Source: Ureibacillus sp. FSL W7-1570
GTDB taxonomy: Bacteria; Bacillota; Bacilli; Bacillales_A; Planococcaceae
DNA length: 64,000 nucleotides
Direction of reading: 5' to 3'
NCBI RefSeq assembly: GCF_038593265.1
Contig: NZ_CP151979.1
Coordinates: 248,001-312,000 of the forward strand
The first letter of the stretch is position 1; the number at the start of each line of letters is the position of its first letter. This document shows, piece by piece, positions 41,085-50,067 of the stretch. The notes under the pieces are model-generated. The model was given only the letters and a program-made list of their open reading frames with translations. It was not told where the DNA came from and ran no database searches. The translations under genes and the position numbers were made by a program.

Positions 41085-42289
41085 CCATTTACAGGTATGT
41101 TGGAAGGACGAGAAGGGGAGAGTTGACGAAGGGGAAAATTGATGCCCCGAGCAAAAAAGCGGCAATCGCAAAGCTCAGGGAGCGGGGCATCAATCCCCGG
41201 GAAATCAATGAATCTTCGAACATTCTTGACAAAGAATTCAATCTGGGCAGATCGAAAGTAAAAAATCAGGATTTCGTCATTTATTGCCGTCAATTTGCCA
41301 CATTGATCCGGGCGGGGGTTTCAGTCGTTGATGCGACGAATATATTGGCCCGCCAAACGAGAAGCAAACCGTTAAAGAGGGCATTGGAACAGGTGGAGGA
41401 AGATCTCCGGTCGGGTCTCTCTTTTTCGAAAGCGACGAAAAAACATCCAAAAGTGTTTCCGGATTTGTTCGTCAACATGATGATGTCCGCTGAAGTGACC
41501 GGAAACCTGGATACGATTTTGGACAAATTGGCGACAACATTTGAAAAGCAGTACAACTTGAAGAAAAAAGTGCAATCTTCCATGACATATCCGTTGGTAT
41601 TGCTTGTACTGACCATCGTGGTAGCCGTATTTATGATGGTGGTCATAGTCCCATCTTTTATCGATTCCTTTGAGTCGATGGGTGCCGAGCTGCCGGCCAT
41701 TACGATCTTTACCATCAAAATCAGCGAAATATTGCAACATTATTGGTGGAGCGTGCTGGGCGCGATTCTTATTATTGTGTTGGTGTTTTACTACCTATAT
41801 AAAAATAACGGGAAATTTCACTATGGTGTGCATTATACATTGTTAAGAATTCCGATTTTCGGACCATTATTGCAAAAGTCCGCACTTTCAAGAATGATGT
41901 CCAACCTTTCTTCATTATTCAGCAGTGCCGTACCGATTTTGGAATGTTTGACGATTGTGGAAAAGGTGATCGGCAACCCGGTCATCGGGAAAGTGGTGAA
42001 AGAAGCGCGGAACAGCCTAGAGAAGGGGAGCACTTTGACGGAACCTTTGGAAAAAAGCTGGCTGTTTCCTCCGCTGGTGACATCGATGGTATCCATCGGG
42101 GAAAAGACGGGAACCCTCGATTTCATGCTCCAGAAAGCGGCGGAGTTTTACGAGGAGGAAGTCGACCGCACTGTCAATACGTTGAAGTCTCTGATTGAAC
42201 CGGTCATGATTCTCTTTCTGGCAGTCATTGTCGGTGGAATCGTTGCATCCATCTTCTTGCCGATGTTCAGTTTATACGAACAAATGTAA
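41081..42289 (+). CDS. pilC: Type IV pilus inner-membrane platform protein PilC
   Basis: This 402-residue polytopic protein connects the PilB/PilT motors to the growing pilus. Two GspF domains are seen: FVIYCRQFATLIRAGVSVVD near residue 66 and SALSRMMSNLSSLFSSAVPI near 268, each followed by membrane segments (VLLVLTIVVAVFMMVVIVPS near 170; ILFLAVIVGGIVASIFLP near 376). GTG start overlaps the pilT stop. Length is usual. Confidence 0.94.
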   Translation: MTIYRYVGRTRRGELTKGKIDAPSKKAAIAKLRERGINPREINESSNILDKEFNLGRSKVKNQDFVIYCRQFATLIRAGVSVVDATNILARQTRSKPLKRALEQVEEDLRSGLSFSKATKKHPKVFPDLFVNMMMSAEVTGNLDTILDKLATTFEKQYNLKKKVQSSMTYPLVLLVLTIVVAVFMMVVIVPSFIDSFESMGAELPAITIFTIKISEILQHYWWSVLGAILIIVLVFYYLYKNNGKFHYGVHYTLLRIPIFGPLLQKSALSRMMSNLSSLFSSAVPILECLTIVEKVIGNPVIGKVVKEARNSLEKGSTLTEPLEKSWLFPPLVTSMVSIGEKTGTLDFMLQKAAEFYEEEVDRTVNTLKSLIEPVMILFLAVIVGGIVASIFLPMFSLYEQM

Positions 42290-42315
42290 TATAAATCAAA
42301 TGCATCATTCCATTG

Positions 42316-42400
42316 TAAGGAGGTGAGAACGCTGAAGGAAACGCACGTACATAATCATAACGACCACATCACACATAAAAAAATTGGAGGAGGAATACAT
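42316..42400 (+). promoter_or_regulatory. Pilin leader with two Shine-Dalgarno sites
   Basis: TAAGGAGGTGA (42316-42326) is a near-perfect anti-SD match but is followed at good distance only by CTG (42332). A second SD, GGAGGAGGA (42386-42394), sits six bases before ATG 42401, the likely start. The frame between is open and in phase with the pilin, with a His-rich stretch. Confidence 0.45.
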
Positions 42401-42865
42401 ATGAAAAAATTGTTGAAAAAACGTTTGAAAAACGAAAAAGGTTTGACATTGGTTGAATTGCTGGCGGTAGTGGTGATTTTAGGAATTGTTGCCGCAATCG
42501 CCATTCCGGCTATCGGAAACATCATTGAAAACTCCAAATATAACGGGGTCAAAGCTGATGCCATCAATGTTTTGAATGCGGCAAATATTTATTTTACAGA
42601 AAATGATGATAAAGCAGAGGTGACACTAGCAAAATTAGAATCTGAAGGATATTTGGACACTGCCGGTGCATTGAAGAAAGCAGAAACTGTAACAATTAAT
42701 AAAGAGAATGGAAAAATTAAGCTTACAACAGATCCTATTGTTTACTCAGGAAATAAAACAGTTGAATTTAATAAAGCTTCAATTGATGATATTAATAAAG
42801 ATACTAATAAAGGAAGTTCTGATGGTGATAAAGTAATCAAAGAGGCTTCTTCTAACTCCAATTAG
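42401..42865 (+). CDS. Major type IV prepilin
   Basis: This 154-residue prepilin begins MKKLLKKRLKNEKGLTLVEL: a basic leader of 14 residues, cleavage after Gly, LTLVE with Glu at +5, and a hydrophobic helix continuing VVVILGIVAAIAIPAIGN. The globular part is small, Lys/Asp/Asn-rich, with no Cys pair, so it lacks the disulfide-bonded D-loop of Gram-negative pilins. It ends with a Ser/Asn-rich tail. It is preferred as major pilin because of its position after pilC, its strong SD and the hairpins that follow, which would allow more pilin than PilM-O. Confidence 0.9.
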   Translation: MKKLLKKRLKNEKGLTLVELLAVVVILGIVAAIAIPAIGNIIENSKYNGVKADAINVLNAANIYFTENDDKAEVTLAKLESEGYLDTAGALKKAETVTINKENGKIKLTTDPIVYSGNKTVEFNKASIDDINKDTNKGSSDGDKVIKEASSNSN

Positions 42866-42874
42866 TTTTTCAAA

Positions 42875-42901
42875 GAACACCCAATTCCATATTGGGTGTT
42901 C
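42875..42901 (+). terminator. First hairpin after the prepilin gene
   Basis: GAACACCCAAT pairs perfectly with ATTGGGTGTTC (11 bp, loop TCCAT). No T run follows, so it more likely protects the 3' end of pilin mRNA. Confidence 0.5.
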
Positions 42902-42908
42902 CATTGAG

Positions 42909-42941
42909 AAACTAATGAATTAATAAAGTTCATTAGTTTTT
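42909..42941 (+). terminator. Second hairpin after the prepilin gene, with T tail
   Basis: AAACTAATGAA pairs with TTCATTAGTTT (11 bp, 9-base loop) followed by TT and AT-rich DNA. Probably a partial terminator that lets a fraction of transcripts continue into pilM, 26 bases on. Confidence 0.6.
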
Positions 42942-42966
42942 AAATTTAACCAAAGGAGCCCTGCGT

Positions 42967-43941
42967 ATGTTTAGACGAAAGAATCAGTCGCATGTTTCCA
43001 TTGAAATCAACGATTACGTACTTCGCTCCCTCGTAATGAAGGGCCCGGATCTATCGCAGGCGGAAGTATTTGAAATTGCCATACCGGAAGGGGTGATTGC
43101 CGAGTCCGAAATCAAGGATGAAATGGCGTTGTTTGATCTGCTGAAAGAGCTGTCCCCCCTGTGGAGAGGAAAAAAGCAATCTGTCCGCTTCATCGTACCG
43201 GATTCTTTCATTCTGCTGAAAGCTTTCGAGCATCCGGACGATGTGGAACCTTCAAAATTGAGGGAATATGCGGAAATGGAGATTGGCTATTCGATTCACC
43301 TTCCATTTGATGATCCGTTGATCGATGTATTTGACCCGGTGGAAGGGGACGGCAAGGCCATGATGTTTGCCGCCAACTCCGAACCGGTGAACCAATACAT
43401 AAATTTGCTTTTGGATATACATACGTACCCGGAAGCTGCGGATGTCCGGGCCCTCTGTAATTTGAGATTGCTCGAATCCATGAACCTTTTGGATGACACA
43501 AAAACCTATCTGCTTACAAATTGGCTGATCAATGAATTGTCCATTACCATTTATTCAAAAGGGAATGTTGAATTCCAAAGATTTCAGCCGCTGGATACAG
43601 ATTTGAGCAAATGGAAGGCGAAGGAAGCGGGTGAACATCAATTGGATTTCTCCTATTTGGGAGAGTTTGATGAATACCGCATGCTGATTACCGATCAAAT
43701 GTTGGAGCTGGAGCGAATTATGGATTTCTTCCGTTTCTCCATCAGCAAGGAACAAAATGGAATCGATGAAATCATCGTTATGGGGGACAATCCGAATCTC
43801 AATAACATCCATTCCCATTTGAAGCAAAATTTCGAGTTGCCAATCAAACTCATTAATGACCAATTCATGAAAAAGCATTATCCAGGATTCAAGGCAAAAC
43901 ATGCAGCATTACTTGGACTTGCCTTAAAGGAGGTTAAATGA
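42967..43941 (+). CDS. pilM: Pilus assembly protein PilM (actin-like ATPase fold)
   Basis: This 324-residue cytoplasmic protein starts HVSIEINDYVLRSLVMKGPD, a PilM/FtsA-like phosphate-binding strand, with RFIVPDSFILLKAF near residue 76 and REYAEMEIGYSIHLPFDDPL near 98, typical of Firmicutes PilM. It recruits the PilN tail and couples the motor to the alignment complex. SD AAAGGAG. It overlaps pilN by 4 bases (ATGA). Confidence 0.87.
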   Translation: MFRRKNQSHVSIEINDYVLRSLVMKGPDLSQAEVFEIAIPEGVIAESEIKDEMALFDLLKELSPLWRGKKQSVRFIVPDSFILLKAFEHPDDVEPSKLREYAEMEIGYSIHLPFDDPLIDVFDPVEGDGKAMMFAANSEPVNQYINLLLDIHTYPEAADVRALCNLRLLESMNLLDDTKTYLLTNWLINELSITIYSKGNVEFQRFQPLDTDLSKWKAKEAGEHQLDFSYLGEFDEYRMLITDQMLELERIMDFFRFSISKEQNGIDEIIVMGDNPNLNNIHSHLKQNFELPIKLINDQFMKKHYPGFKAKHAALLGLALKEVK

Positions 43942-44525
43942 TGATACCGGATATTAACCTGTTGCCGAAAGTTGATCGAAGGCAGTCCACATCCAAAACT
44001 GTATACATTGTATTATCCATTATCGCGTTGCTCTTTGTTGCATTCTTTGTGTTCCAGTATTTTAATTATCGTGGTGAAATTGCCGATTTGCGGAGCGAGG
44101 AGCAGCGGGTGATTGATGAGCGGAATCGGCTTCAAGCGGAACTGGACAGCATATCGGTTGACACTGGTTCATTAAAGCAATCGGTTGATTTTGTCGAAGC
44201 GATTTCTTATCCGGTTTCACCGATTCTTGATGAAACGATTCGTTTGCAGCCCGGACATTCTTATTTGAGGGAATATGCCTTTGATGCGCAAACGGCGGAA
44301 GTGTCCATGGATTTTGAAACATTAAGTGATATTTCCAAATATTTATCCCGATTATCAAGCAGTACATATTTCTTTGATGCACAAGTTTCATCCATAGAGC
44401 ATTTTGAGCTTGGCAATCAGGAAGTGGAAGGGAAAGCGAATTTCAATGAAATTCCACGTTATGCGGTCAAATTTACTTTGTTGATCAATCAAAATGCTTT
44501 AGCTGCTGGAGGTGGTAACCAATGA
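43938..44525 (+). CDS. pilN: Pilus assembly protein PilN
   Basis: This 195-residue membrane protein has a short cytoplasmic tail with the PilM-binding motif IPDINLLPK (residues 3-11), one membrane helix (about 22-44), a coiled coil with many Glu/Arg (LRSEEQRVIDERNRLQAEL), and a small periplasmic-type ferredoxin-like domain. The NLLP motif is the clearest evidence. It overlaps pilM and pilO by 4 bases each. Confidence 0.9.
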   Translation: MMIPDINLLPKVDRRQSTSKTVYIVLSIIALLFVAFFVFQYFNYRGEIADLRSEEQRVIDERNRLQAELDSISVDTGSLKQSVDFVEAISYPVSPILDETIRLQPGHSYLREYAFDAQTAEVSMDFETLSDISKYLSRLSSSTYFFDAQVSSIEHFELGNQEVEGKANFNEIPRYAVKFTLLINQNALAAGGGNQ

Positions 44526-45229
44526 AGTCATTAAGTGGGAAAAATTCGACCACTTTATTGTTGATCGTCCTCATAGCAGCACTGTTATTTGCTTTCTACT
44601 ATTATATAATTCTGCCGAAAAAAGAAGAGGTTGAATCTCTTGAATCGTCCATTGAATCAACCCGCTCGGAAATATCATCGCTCGAGCAGCAAATCGAGGA
44701 GATCAACGCATCGAAAAACCTCGATCAGGCAACAATTTTTGAAATGCGGAAAAAAGTGCCTCAAACAAGAAACTTGGACGATTTGGTATTAAATATAGAA
44801 GAAACTCAATACGTCTCAGGAACAAAAATTTTATCCATCGATTTTAACAACTATGATACGCTTGTTGCTGATTCCGGATTTGACCGGCCGGATGCTTCTG
44901 CCGAAGAGGATGAAAGTGATGGGGAAAATGAAGGAACATCTCAAGGAGAAAACGAAGAAGAATCAGATGAAGCACCAGTTTCTCCGATCGATAATGAATC
45001 CTTGCCGCCAGAATTGAAATTAATCACCTTTGAAATTGACGTACAATCTCCGGACTTTCAGCATTTAGTAAACTTTATTAAAGAAATTGAAAAAATTGAA
45101 CGTATCATGCACATCGATATCATCGATTTTTCATTGCCAGGTGAAGAAAATGAATTCGCCGAAAATCCGGAAGACAGCATCGAAGCAACAATCCAAGTGA
45201 CAACCTTCTATTATGAAGGGGATGTGTAA
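44522..45229 (+). CDS. pilO: Pilus assembly protein PilO-like
   Basis: This 235-residue protein has one membrane helix (about residues 11-32), a coiled coil (EEVESLESSIESTRSEISSL, then EQQIEEINAS) and a C-terminal domain after an acidic linker of about 35 residues (DASAEEDESDGENEGTS). This is the PilO layout; the acidic insert is long for the family. Position after pilN and four-base overlap support the call; primary sequence similarity within PilO is always weak. Confidence 0.83.
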   Translation: MKSLSGKNSTTLLLIVLIAALLFAFYYYIILPKKEEVESLESSIESTRSEISSLEQQIEEINASKNLDQATIFEMRKKVPQTRNLDDLVLNIEETQYVSGTKILSIDFNNYDTLVADSGFDRPDASAEEDESDGENEGTSQGENEEESDEAPVSPIDNESLPPELKLITFEIDVQSPDFQHLVNFIKEIEKIERIMHIDIIDFSLPGEENEFAENPEDSIEATIQVTTFYYEGDV

Positions 45230-45256
45230 TCGATTGGAATTGTGAGGAGCGCTTTT

Positions 45257-46009
45257 ATGGATATTTTGTATTCTGTTTTTTTCTTTCTGTTTGGGATTGT
45301 GTTAGGCTCGTTTTATAACGTTGTGGGACTTCGTGTTCCGTTAAAGGAGTCCATCATTACGCCGCCGTCCCATTGTCCGAAATGTCAAAGACGGTTAACC
45401 GCCATCGATTTGATTCCGGTGTTTTCATACATTTTTTTACATGGAAAATGCCGGACATGCGGCGCCAAAATATCACCCATTTATGTAGCAACAGAGCTAC
45501 TAACCGGAGTGCTTTTCGTATGGAGTTATCTGTTGCTTGGACTATCGATTGAACTGGCCGTTGCACTCTTTTTCATTTCATTATTGGCCATAATCGTCGT
45601 TTCGGATATTCAATACATGATCATTCCAGATAAAGTGCTTCTTTTCTTTCTGCCTTTTCTGATCATCGGCCGTATCGCTTCCCCCCTTGAACCGTGGTGG
45701 GATTCCCTCCTCGGTGCTGCGGCCGGATTTGGCATTTTATATTTCATTGCTGTGATCTCAAAAGGCGGAATGGGTGGAGGCGATATTAAGCTGTTTTTCT
45801 TAATTGGGCTGGTTTTGGGAACCGTGAAGACATTGCTCGCATTGTTTTTGGCCAGTGTTATTGGCGTGATTGTTGGAATCATTGTGATCAAAGTTCGCAA
45901 GCAAAGCCGCAAAGTCCCGGTTCCTTTTGGGCCATCCATTGCCGTTGCGGCCATCATTGTATATTTTTACGGCGATGCAATGATCCGATGGTATTGGAAT
46001 TTGTTTTAA
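45257..46009 (+). CDS. pilD: Prepilin peptidase PilD/ComC
   Basis: This 250-residue aspartyl peptidase of the inner membrane removes prepilin leaders. An N-terminal LGSFYNVVGLRVP is followed by two CxxC pairs binding zinc (CPKC near residue 44, CRTC near 72). The catalytic aspartates lie in VVSDIQYMIIPD near 118 and KGGMGGGDIKLF near 177. ATG 45257 follows GAGGAG at good distance; GTG 45242 would lie at the SD. Typical seven or eight membrane segments. Last gene of the operon, followed by a strong terminator. Confidence 0.93.
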   Translation: MDILYSVFFFLFGIVLGSFYNVVGLRVPLKESIITPPSHCPKCQRRLTAIDLIPVFSYIFLHGKCRTCGAKISPIYVATELLTGVLFVWSYLLLGLSIELAVALFFISLLAIIVVSDIQYMIIPDKVLLFFLPFLIIGRIASPLEPWWDSLLGAAAGFGILYFIAVISKGGMGGGDIKLFFLIGLVLGTVKTLLALFLASVIGVIVGIIVIKVRKQSRKVPVPFGPSIAVAAIIVYFYGDAMIRWYWNLF

Positions 46010-46076
46010 AGTGTAGAAACCTCTGCTGATTTGGAGCTTTAATAATATGGTGGATAATGGATAGATGATGAATCCG

Positions 46077-46123
46077 CATCCCAAAAGTTGGACTGGAAAA
46101 GCTGACTTTTGGGGTGTTTTTTT
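46077..46123 (+). terminator. Terminator of the pilus operon
   Basis: CATCCCAAAAGT pairs with ACTTTTGGGGTG (12 bp, one T-G) followed by seven Ts. Confidence 0.85.
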
Positions 46124-46747
46124 ATTGGAAAATGCAATGGTGTGAATTTTGAAGGGTTTCCGGAAAAATTCAAAAAGCGGATAAGCGGTGAAACGAAAAT
46201 CAGAAGTTTATGCTATTCGTTGAAGATGGGCAGGGCTAATAAGATTTGAAGACAAAAAGAAACGGATACCGAATAAAATTTCCATGTTGACATTATAAGC
46301 GTAAAAATGGTAAAAACAATAAAGAAAGAGTAATATTGTAACAGAAAATTCATATGGTTTGATGAGCTAACCAAAGATGATAAAGTAATGTTTCTCTATG
46401 AATAGTCATAAAGAATTATGTTGTTGGGAGATTTTTCAAAAATAATAGTAGCTGGTACAAGCCCCAACCTCTCCGATAGGGACTTTATACCAGCAAACTG
46501 ATTGGATTGTGTAATTGGAACTGATTTTAAGGGTAACTGCCCTTTCTCTGTTCTTTGATCCTTTTAAAGGATGTTATGTATAAAAGGGAACTTATTATAA
46601 ATTGGAAAGAGAGACAGTATTCAACTTACGGCCTTTGTCAATCAGAAAAGGCTCTTCAAACATGGTTCATAAAAAATTCAAAAATATGATGATGAAGGAT
46701 TTACTATGCAAGATGAATTTTGTCGACATCATTTGCATGTTGACCTG
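46124..46747. other. Gene-poor stretch after the pilus operon
   Basis: No gene with an SD is found. A large imperfect hairpin lies at 46451-46494. On the plus strand an open frame 46576-46689 (37 codons, starts MYKRELIINWKERQYSTYG) is followed, one frame over, by an open stretch from 46673 to TAA 46885 that includes an ATG at 46706 (59 codons). Together they look like a decayed gene with a frameshift, but I recognise no family. Confidence 0.35.
46451..46494. repeat. Imperfect 16-bp hairpin
   Basis: GCTGGTACAAGCCCC and GGGACTTTATACCAGC pair with two or three mismatches or bulges around a short loop. It is not followed by a T run. It could be part of a small RNA or an element remnant. Confidence 0.4.
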
Positions 46748-46799
46748 AAAAGAAAATTAGCCGGCATAAGTTCATCCCATATCTTACTTATGCCAGCTA
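46748..46799 (-). terminator. Terminator of the minus-strand 23-codon unit
   Basis: On the minus strand TAGCTGGCATAAG pairs with CTTATGCCGGCTA (12 of 13 bp, 16-base loop) and is followed by ATTTTCTTTT. The plus-strand side has no T tail, so the direction is clear. Confidence 0.7.
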
Positions 46800-46881
46800 A
46801 AAGCTTAAGCTGGGTATTCCAAATTGAAATAAAGAACAGCTTGTCCAGAAAGCTTATAAAGAAACTTTCTGTTTGTCAGGA

Positions 46882-46953
46882 TTAAAGAAGACCGCCTAAA
46901 AGGCTGTTAAGTAAACCAAGTACTAATTGTAATAAGTTTCCTAGTAATTCCAT
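46882..46953 (-). CDS. 23-residue hydrophobic microprotein
   Basis: ATG 46953 follows a strong SD (GGGAGGTG, five bases) on the minus strand; the frame ends at TAA 46882. The product begins MELLGNLLQ and ends LNSLLGGLL: 12 Leu, 4 Gly, 2 Asn, with one Glu and no basic residue. Leu spacing allows an amphipathic or membrane-inserted helix. A promoter (47044-47072) and a terminator (46748-46799) on the same strand complete the unit. I know no family for it. Candidates are a membrane-active signal, a regulatory or type I toxin-like peptide, or a small membrane-protein subunit; none is shown by the sequence. Confidence 0.65.
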   Translation of the reverse strand: MELLGNLLQLVLGLLNSLLGGLL

Positions 46954-47473
46954 GACTACACCTCCCAGCATTATGTATAGCCTGTCTTACTTTTGTCGAA
47001 GAATGATCTTCGAATCGGAGTAGTACAGACATCTTACATAATGAATATAAAATTTCTCAATATTACCGTCAATGGTATAAAATTACTTAATAGTATTTAT
47101 GGATAAATAGTAACTTTTTCTAAAAATCCAAAAGGCCGCACGACCTATTATTTTTGATGAACTGGTTATATTATAATAAAAAACTATTAATTAACAGAAT
47201 TATTAGTGATTGAAAAAGAAATATCTTTAAATATTGCTATAGTGAAAATAATAATTTATGGAATTGGAAGATGCTCTTTTCCCATTGTAAGCAGAAAGCT
47301 CTATTCCGGTCCGAATCTCTATTAGTAAAAATGAATCTTTTTTCTGTCAAACCTTTGTCACTATGAAGCAAAAGATGTCGAAAACAATCGGAATATGCAG
47401 CATTTAAAGTAAGAAATGTTCAAACTCTTTGCCTTTGGTCAGGAATATTTTAGCCATAAAGGAGGAAACCTGC
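46954..47473. other. Intergenic region, 5' leader of the microprotein and upstream DNA
   Basis: The leader of the minus-strand transcript (about 47037 to 46954) contains the hairpin CGAAGA-TCAT-TCTTCG. From 47080 to 47456 I see AT-rich DNA with no ORF, then the SD (AAAGGAGG) of the C26 gene. No plus-strand promoter was identified with confidence. Confidence 0.4.
47044..47072 (-). promoter_or_regulatory. Sigma-A promoter of the 23-codon unit
   Basis: Reading the minus strand: TTGACG (47072-47067), 17-base spacer, TATATT (47049-47044). Both hexamers differ from consensus by one base. The start point should be near 47037, giving a leader of about 85 bases. Confidence 0.7.
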
Positions 47474-48178
47474 ATAAAACCGATAATTGGCATCACGTTG
47501 GATTGGGATGATGGGATATATAAGGTTAATGAGGCGTACGTGAAAGCGGTGGTGGATGCGGGAGGAGTCCCAGTCTGCCTGCCATATGCCGAAGAATCGG
47601 CTGGCGACCGGATGATTTGTACAATTGATGGGTTATTGCTTACCGGCGGAGGGGATATCAATCCAATTTTCTTTGGAGAAGAACCGCTTCCAAAGTTGGG
47701 AAGGGTCTTCACGAAACGGGATGAACGGGAAATCCAATGGACAAAACTGGCGATCCAACACCATATTCCGATTCTTGCCATTTGCCGTGGTTTGCAAGTA
47801 TTGAATGTGGCGCTTGGGGGAACCATTTACCAGGATATTTATGATCAATTGGAAGGAAAGGTTCTCCTTCATTCCCAAACCTCTCCCCGCTTTGAAACGT
47901 CCCATTTTGTACAGCTTCAAAAACAAAGCCGATTGAGCCGAATTGTTCAATCGGACAAAATCTCAGTAAATTCCTTCCATCATCAGGCGATTAAGGATGT
48001 TGCGGCAGATCTCAGGGTTGTCGGAGTATCAAGCGATGGCATAGTGGAAGCGGTGGAACATCAAACGGCTCCGTTCTGTCTGGGCGTTCAATGGCATCCG
48101 GAACAATTGGCCATTTGCGGCGAAGAGGTTTCAAAGAAGTTATTTGAAGCATTTGTTGATGTCTGTAGAAAAAAATAA
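47474..48178 (+). CDS. Gamma-glutamyl-gamma-aminobutyrate hydrolase-like class I amidotransferase (peptidase C26), probable AUA start
   Basis: This protein of about 234 residues is of the PuuD/C26 family, which hydrolyses gamma-glutamyl amides. Motifs: KPIIGITLDWDDGIYKVNEAY at the N terminus (seen as PIIGITLDWDD), GLLLTGGGDINP near residue 57, the nucleophile Cys in LAICRGLQVLNVALGG near 101, SVNSFHHQAIK near 163, and GVQWHPEQL near 208 with the catalytic His. The SD AAAGGAGG ends eight bases before ATA 47474, where the family N terminus begins; no ATG, GTG or TTG lies at that place. In-frame TTGs at 47429 and 47435 have no SD. Hence ATA is the likely start, or the ATG has mutated or been misread. 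Confidence 0.8.
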   Translation: MKPIIGITLDWDDGIYKVNEAYVKAVVDAGGVPVCLPYAEESAGDRMICTIDGLLLTGGGDINPIFFGEEPLPKLGRVFTKRDEREIQWTKLAIQHHIPILAICRGLQVLNVALGGTIYQDIYDQLEGKVLLHSQTSPRFETSHFVQLQKQSRLSRIVQSDKISVNSFHHQAIKDVAADLRVVGVSSDGIVEAVEHQTAPFCLGVQWHPEQLAICGEEVSKKLFEAFVDVCRKK

Positions 48179-48183
48179 AATAA

Positions 48184-48222
48184 AAAAACTCGCATTCCAA
48201 TTAAGAGATTGCGAGTTTTTTT
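48184..48222. terminator. Bidirectional terminator C26 gene / lexA
   Basis: AAAAACTCGCA pairs with TGCGAGTTTTT around a 15-base loop, with A run before and T run after; it serves both convergent genes. Confidence 0.85.
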
Positions 48223-48228
48223 ATTTCA

Positions 48229-48846
48229 TTAATGAAATCTTCGGTACAAACCAACAACGATTCCCAAGATGGTCACTTTATCCACAATAATCGGATCCAT
48301 CGCCGAGTTTTCCGGTTGAAGGCGGAAGTGGTCTTTTTCCTTATAAAAACGTTTCACGGTCGCTTCATTTTCTTCGGTCATGGCAACTACAATATCCCCA
48401 TTATTCGCAGTGGATGTTTTCTTTACAATGACATAATCCCCGTCCAAAATCCCTGCTTCAATCATCGAATCTCCCATCACTTCCAACATGAATAATTGAT
48501 CGTTGCTTGTTCCGTATGCGTCAGGTAAAGGAAAGTATTCCTCGATGTTCTCGATCGCTGTAATTGGGCTTCCGGCAGTCACCCGGCCAACCAAAGGCAC
48601 ATGAATTACCGATTGTTTTTGCGGTTCTTCTTCACCATCCAATATTTCAATCGCCCGAGGTTTTGTCGGGTCTCTTCGGATATATCCTTTTTGTTCCAGG
48701 CGCGTAAGGTGACCATGTACTGTTGAGCTGGAGGCAAGCCCAACCGCCTCACCTATTTCCCGAACGGATGGAGGATATCCTTTTGCCCGAACTTCCTTCT
48801 TTATAAATTCCAAAATATCTCTTTGCCTTTTTGACAGCTTTTCCAT
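48229..48846 (-). CDS. lexA: SOS repressor LexA
   Basis: This 205-residue repressor of the DNA-damage response starts at ATG 48846 ([19 protein letters not shown]) after AGGTG; the longer open frame upstream lacks family support. The winged helix-turn-helix is at residues 8-65 ([20 protein letters not shown], then [12 protein letters not shown]). The self-cleavage site is the Ala-Gly bond in [10 protein letters not shown] near 92; the catalytic Ser lies in [10 protein letters not shown] near 127 and the Lys in ATVKRFYK near 165. Divergent from yneA with operator boxes between them. Confidence 0.97.
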   Translation of the reverse strand: MEKLSKRQRDILEFIKKEVRAKGYPPSVREIGEAVGLASSSTVHGHLTRLEQKGYIRRDPTKPRAIEILDGEEEPQKQSVIHVPLVGRVTAGSPITAIENIEEYFPLPDAYGTSNDQLFMLEVMGDSMIEAGILDGDYVIVKKTSTANNGDIVVAMTEENEATVKRFYKEKDHFRLQPENSAMDPIIVDKVTILGIVVGLYRRFH

Positions 48847-48915
48847 CGTGGTCACCTCTAATGTGAATAGTTTTACATATTTTACATATAGTATAGCAAT
48901 GAATCTCGGAGAATG

Positions 48916-48996
48916 CAAACACAAGTTCGAAAAACACTCTTGACAAAAACGTACGTTCGTATTAAAGTAAGAACAGATATTCGGAACAAACATTCG
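48916..48996 (+). promoter_or_regulatory. yneA promoter with three LexA boxes
   Basis: Boxes like CGAAC-N4-GTTCG: CAAACACAAGTTCG (48916-48929, 13 of 14 in conserved terms), AAAACGTACGTTCG (48946-48959) and GGAACAAACATTCG (48983-48996). The promoter TTGACA (48940-48945), 17-base spacer, TAAAGT (48963-48968) has the second box inside its spacer and the third just after the start point. The first box can also serve lexA. Confidence 0.85.
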
Positions 48997-49014
48997 TAAA
49001 AGGGGAAGAAAATT

Positions 49015-50003
<989 letters not shown>

Positions 50004-50067
50004 TCTGCTTGCACTTCGGGTCTTTTTTTCATATTCTTTTTGTATTGAAAGGGAAAGGTGTGATTGA

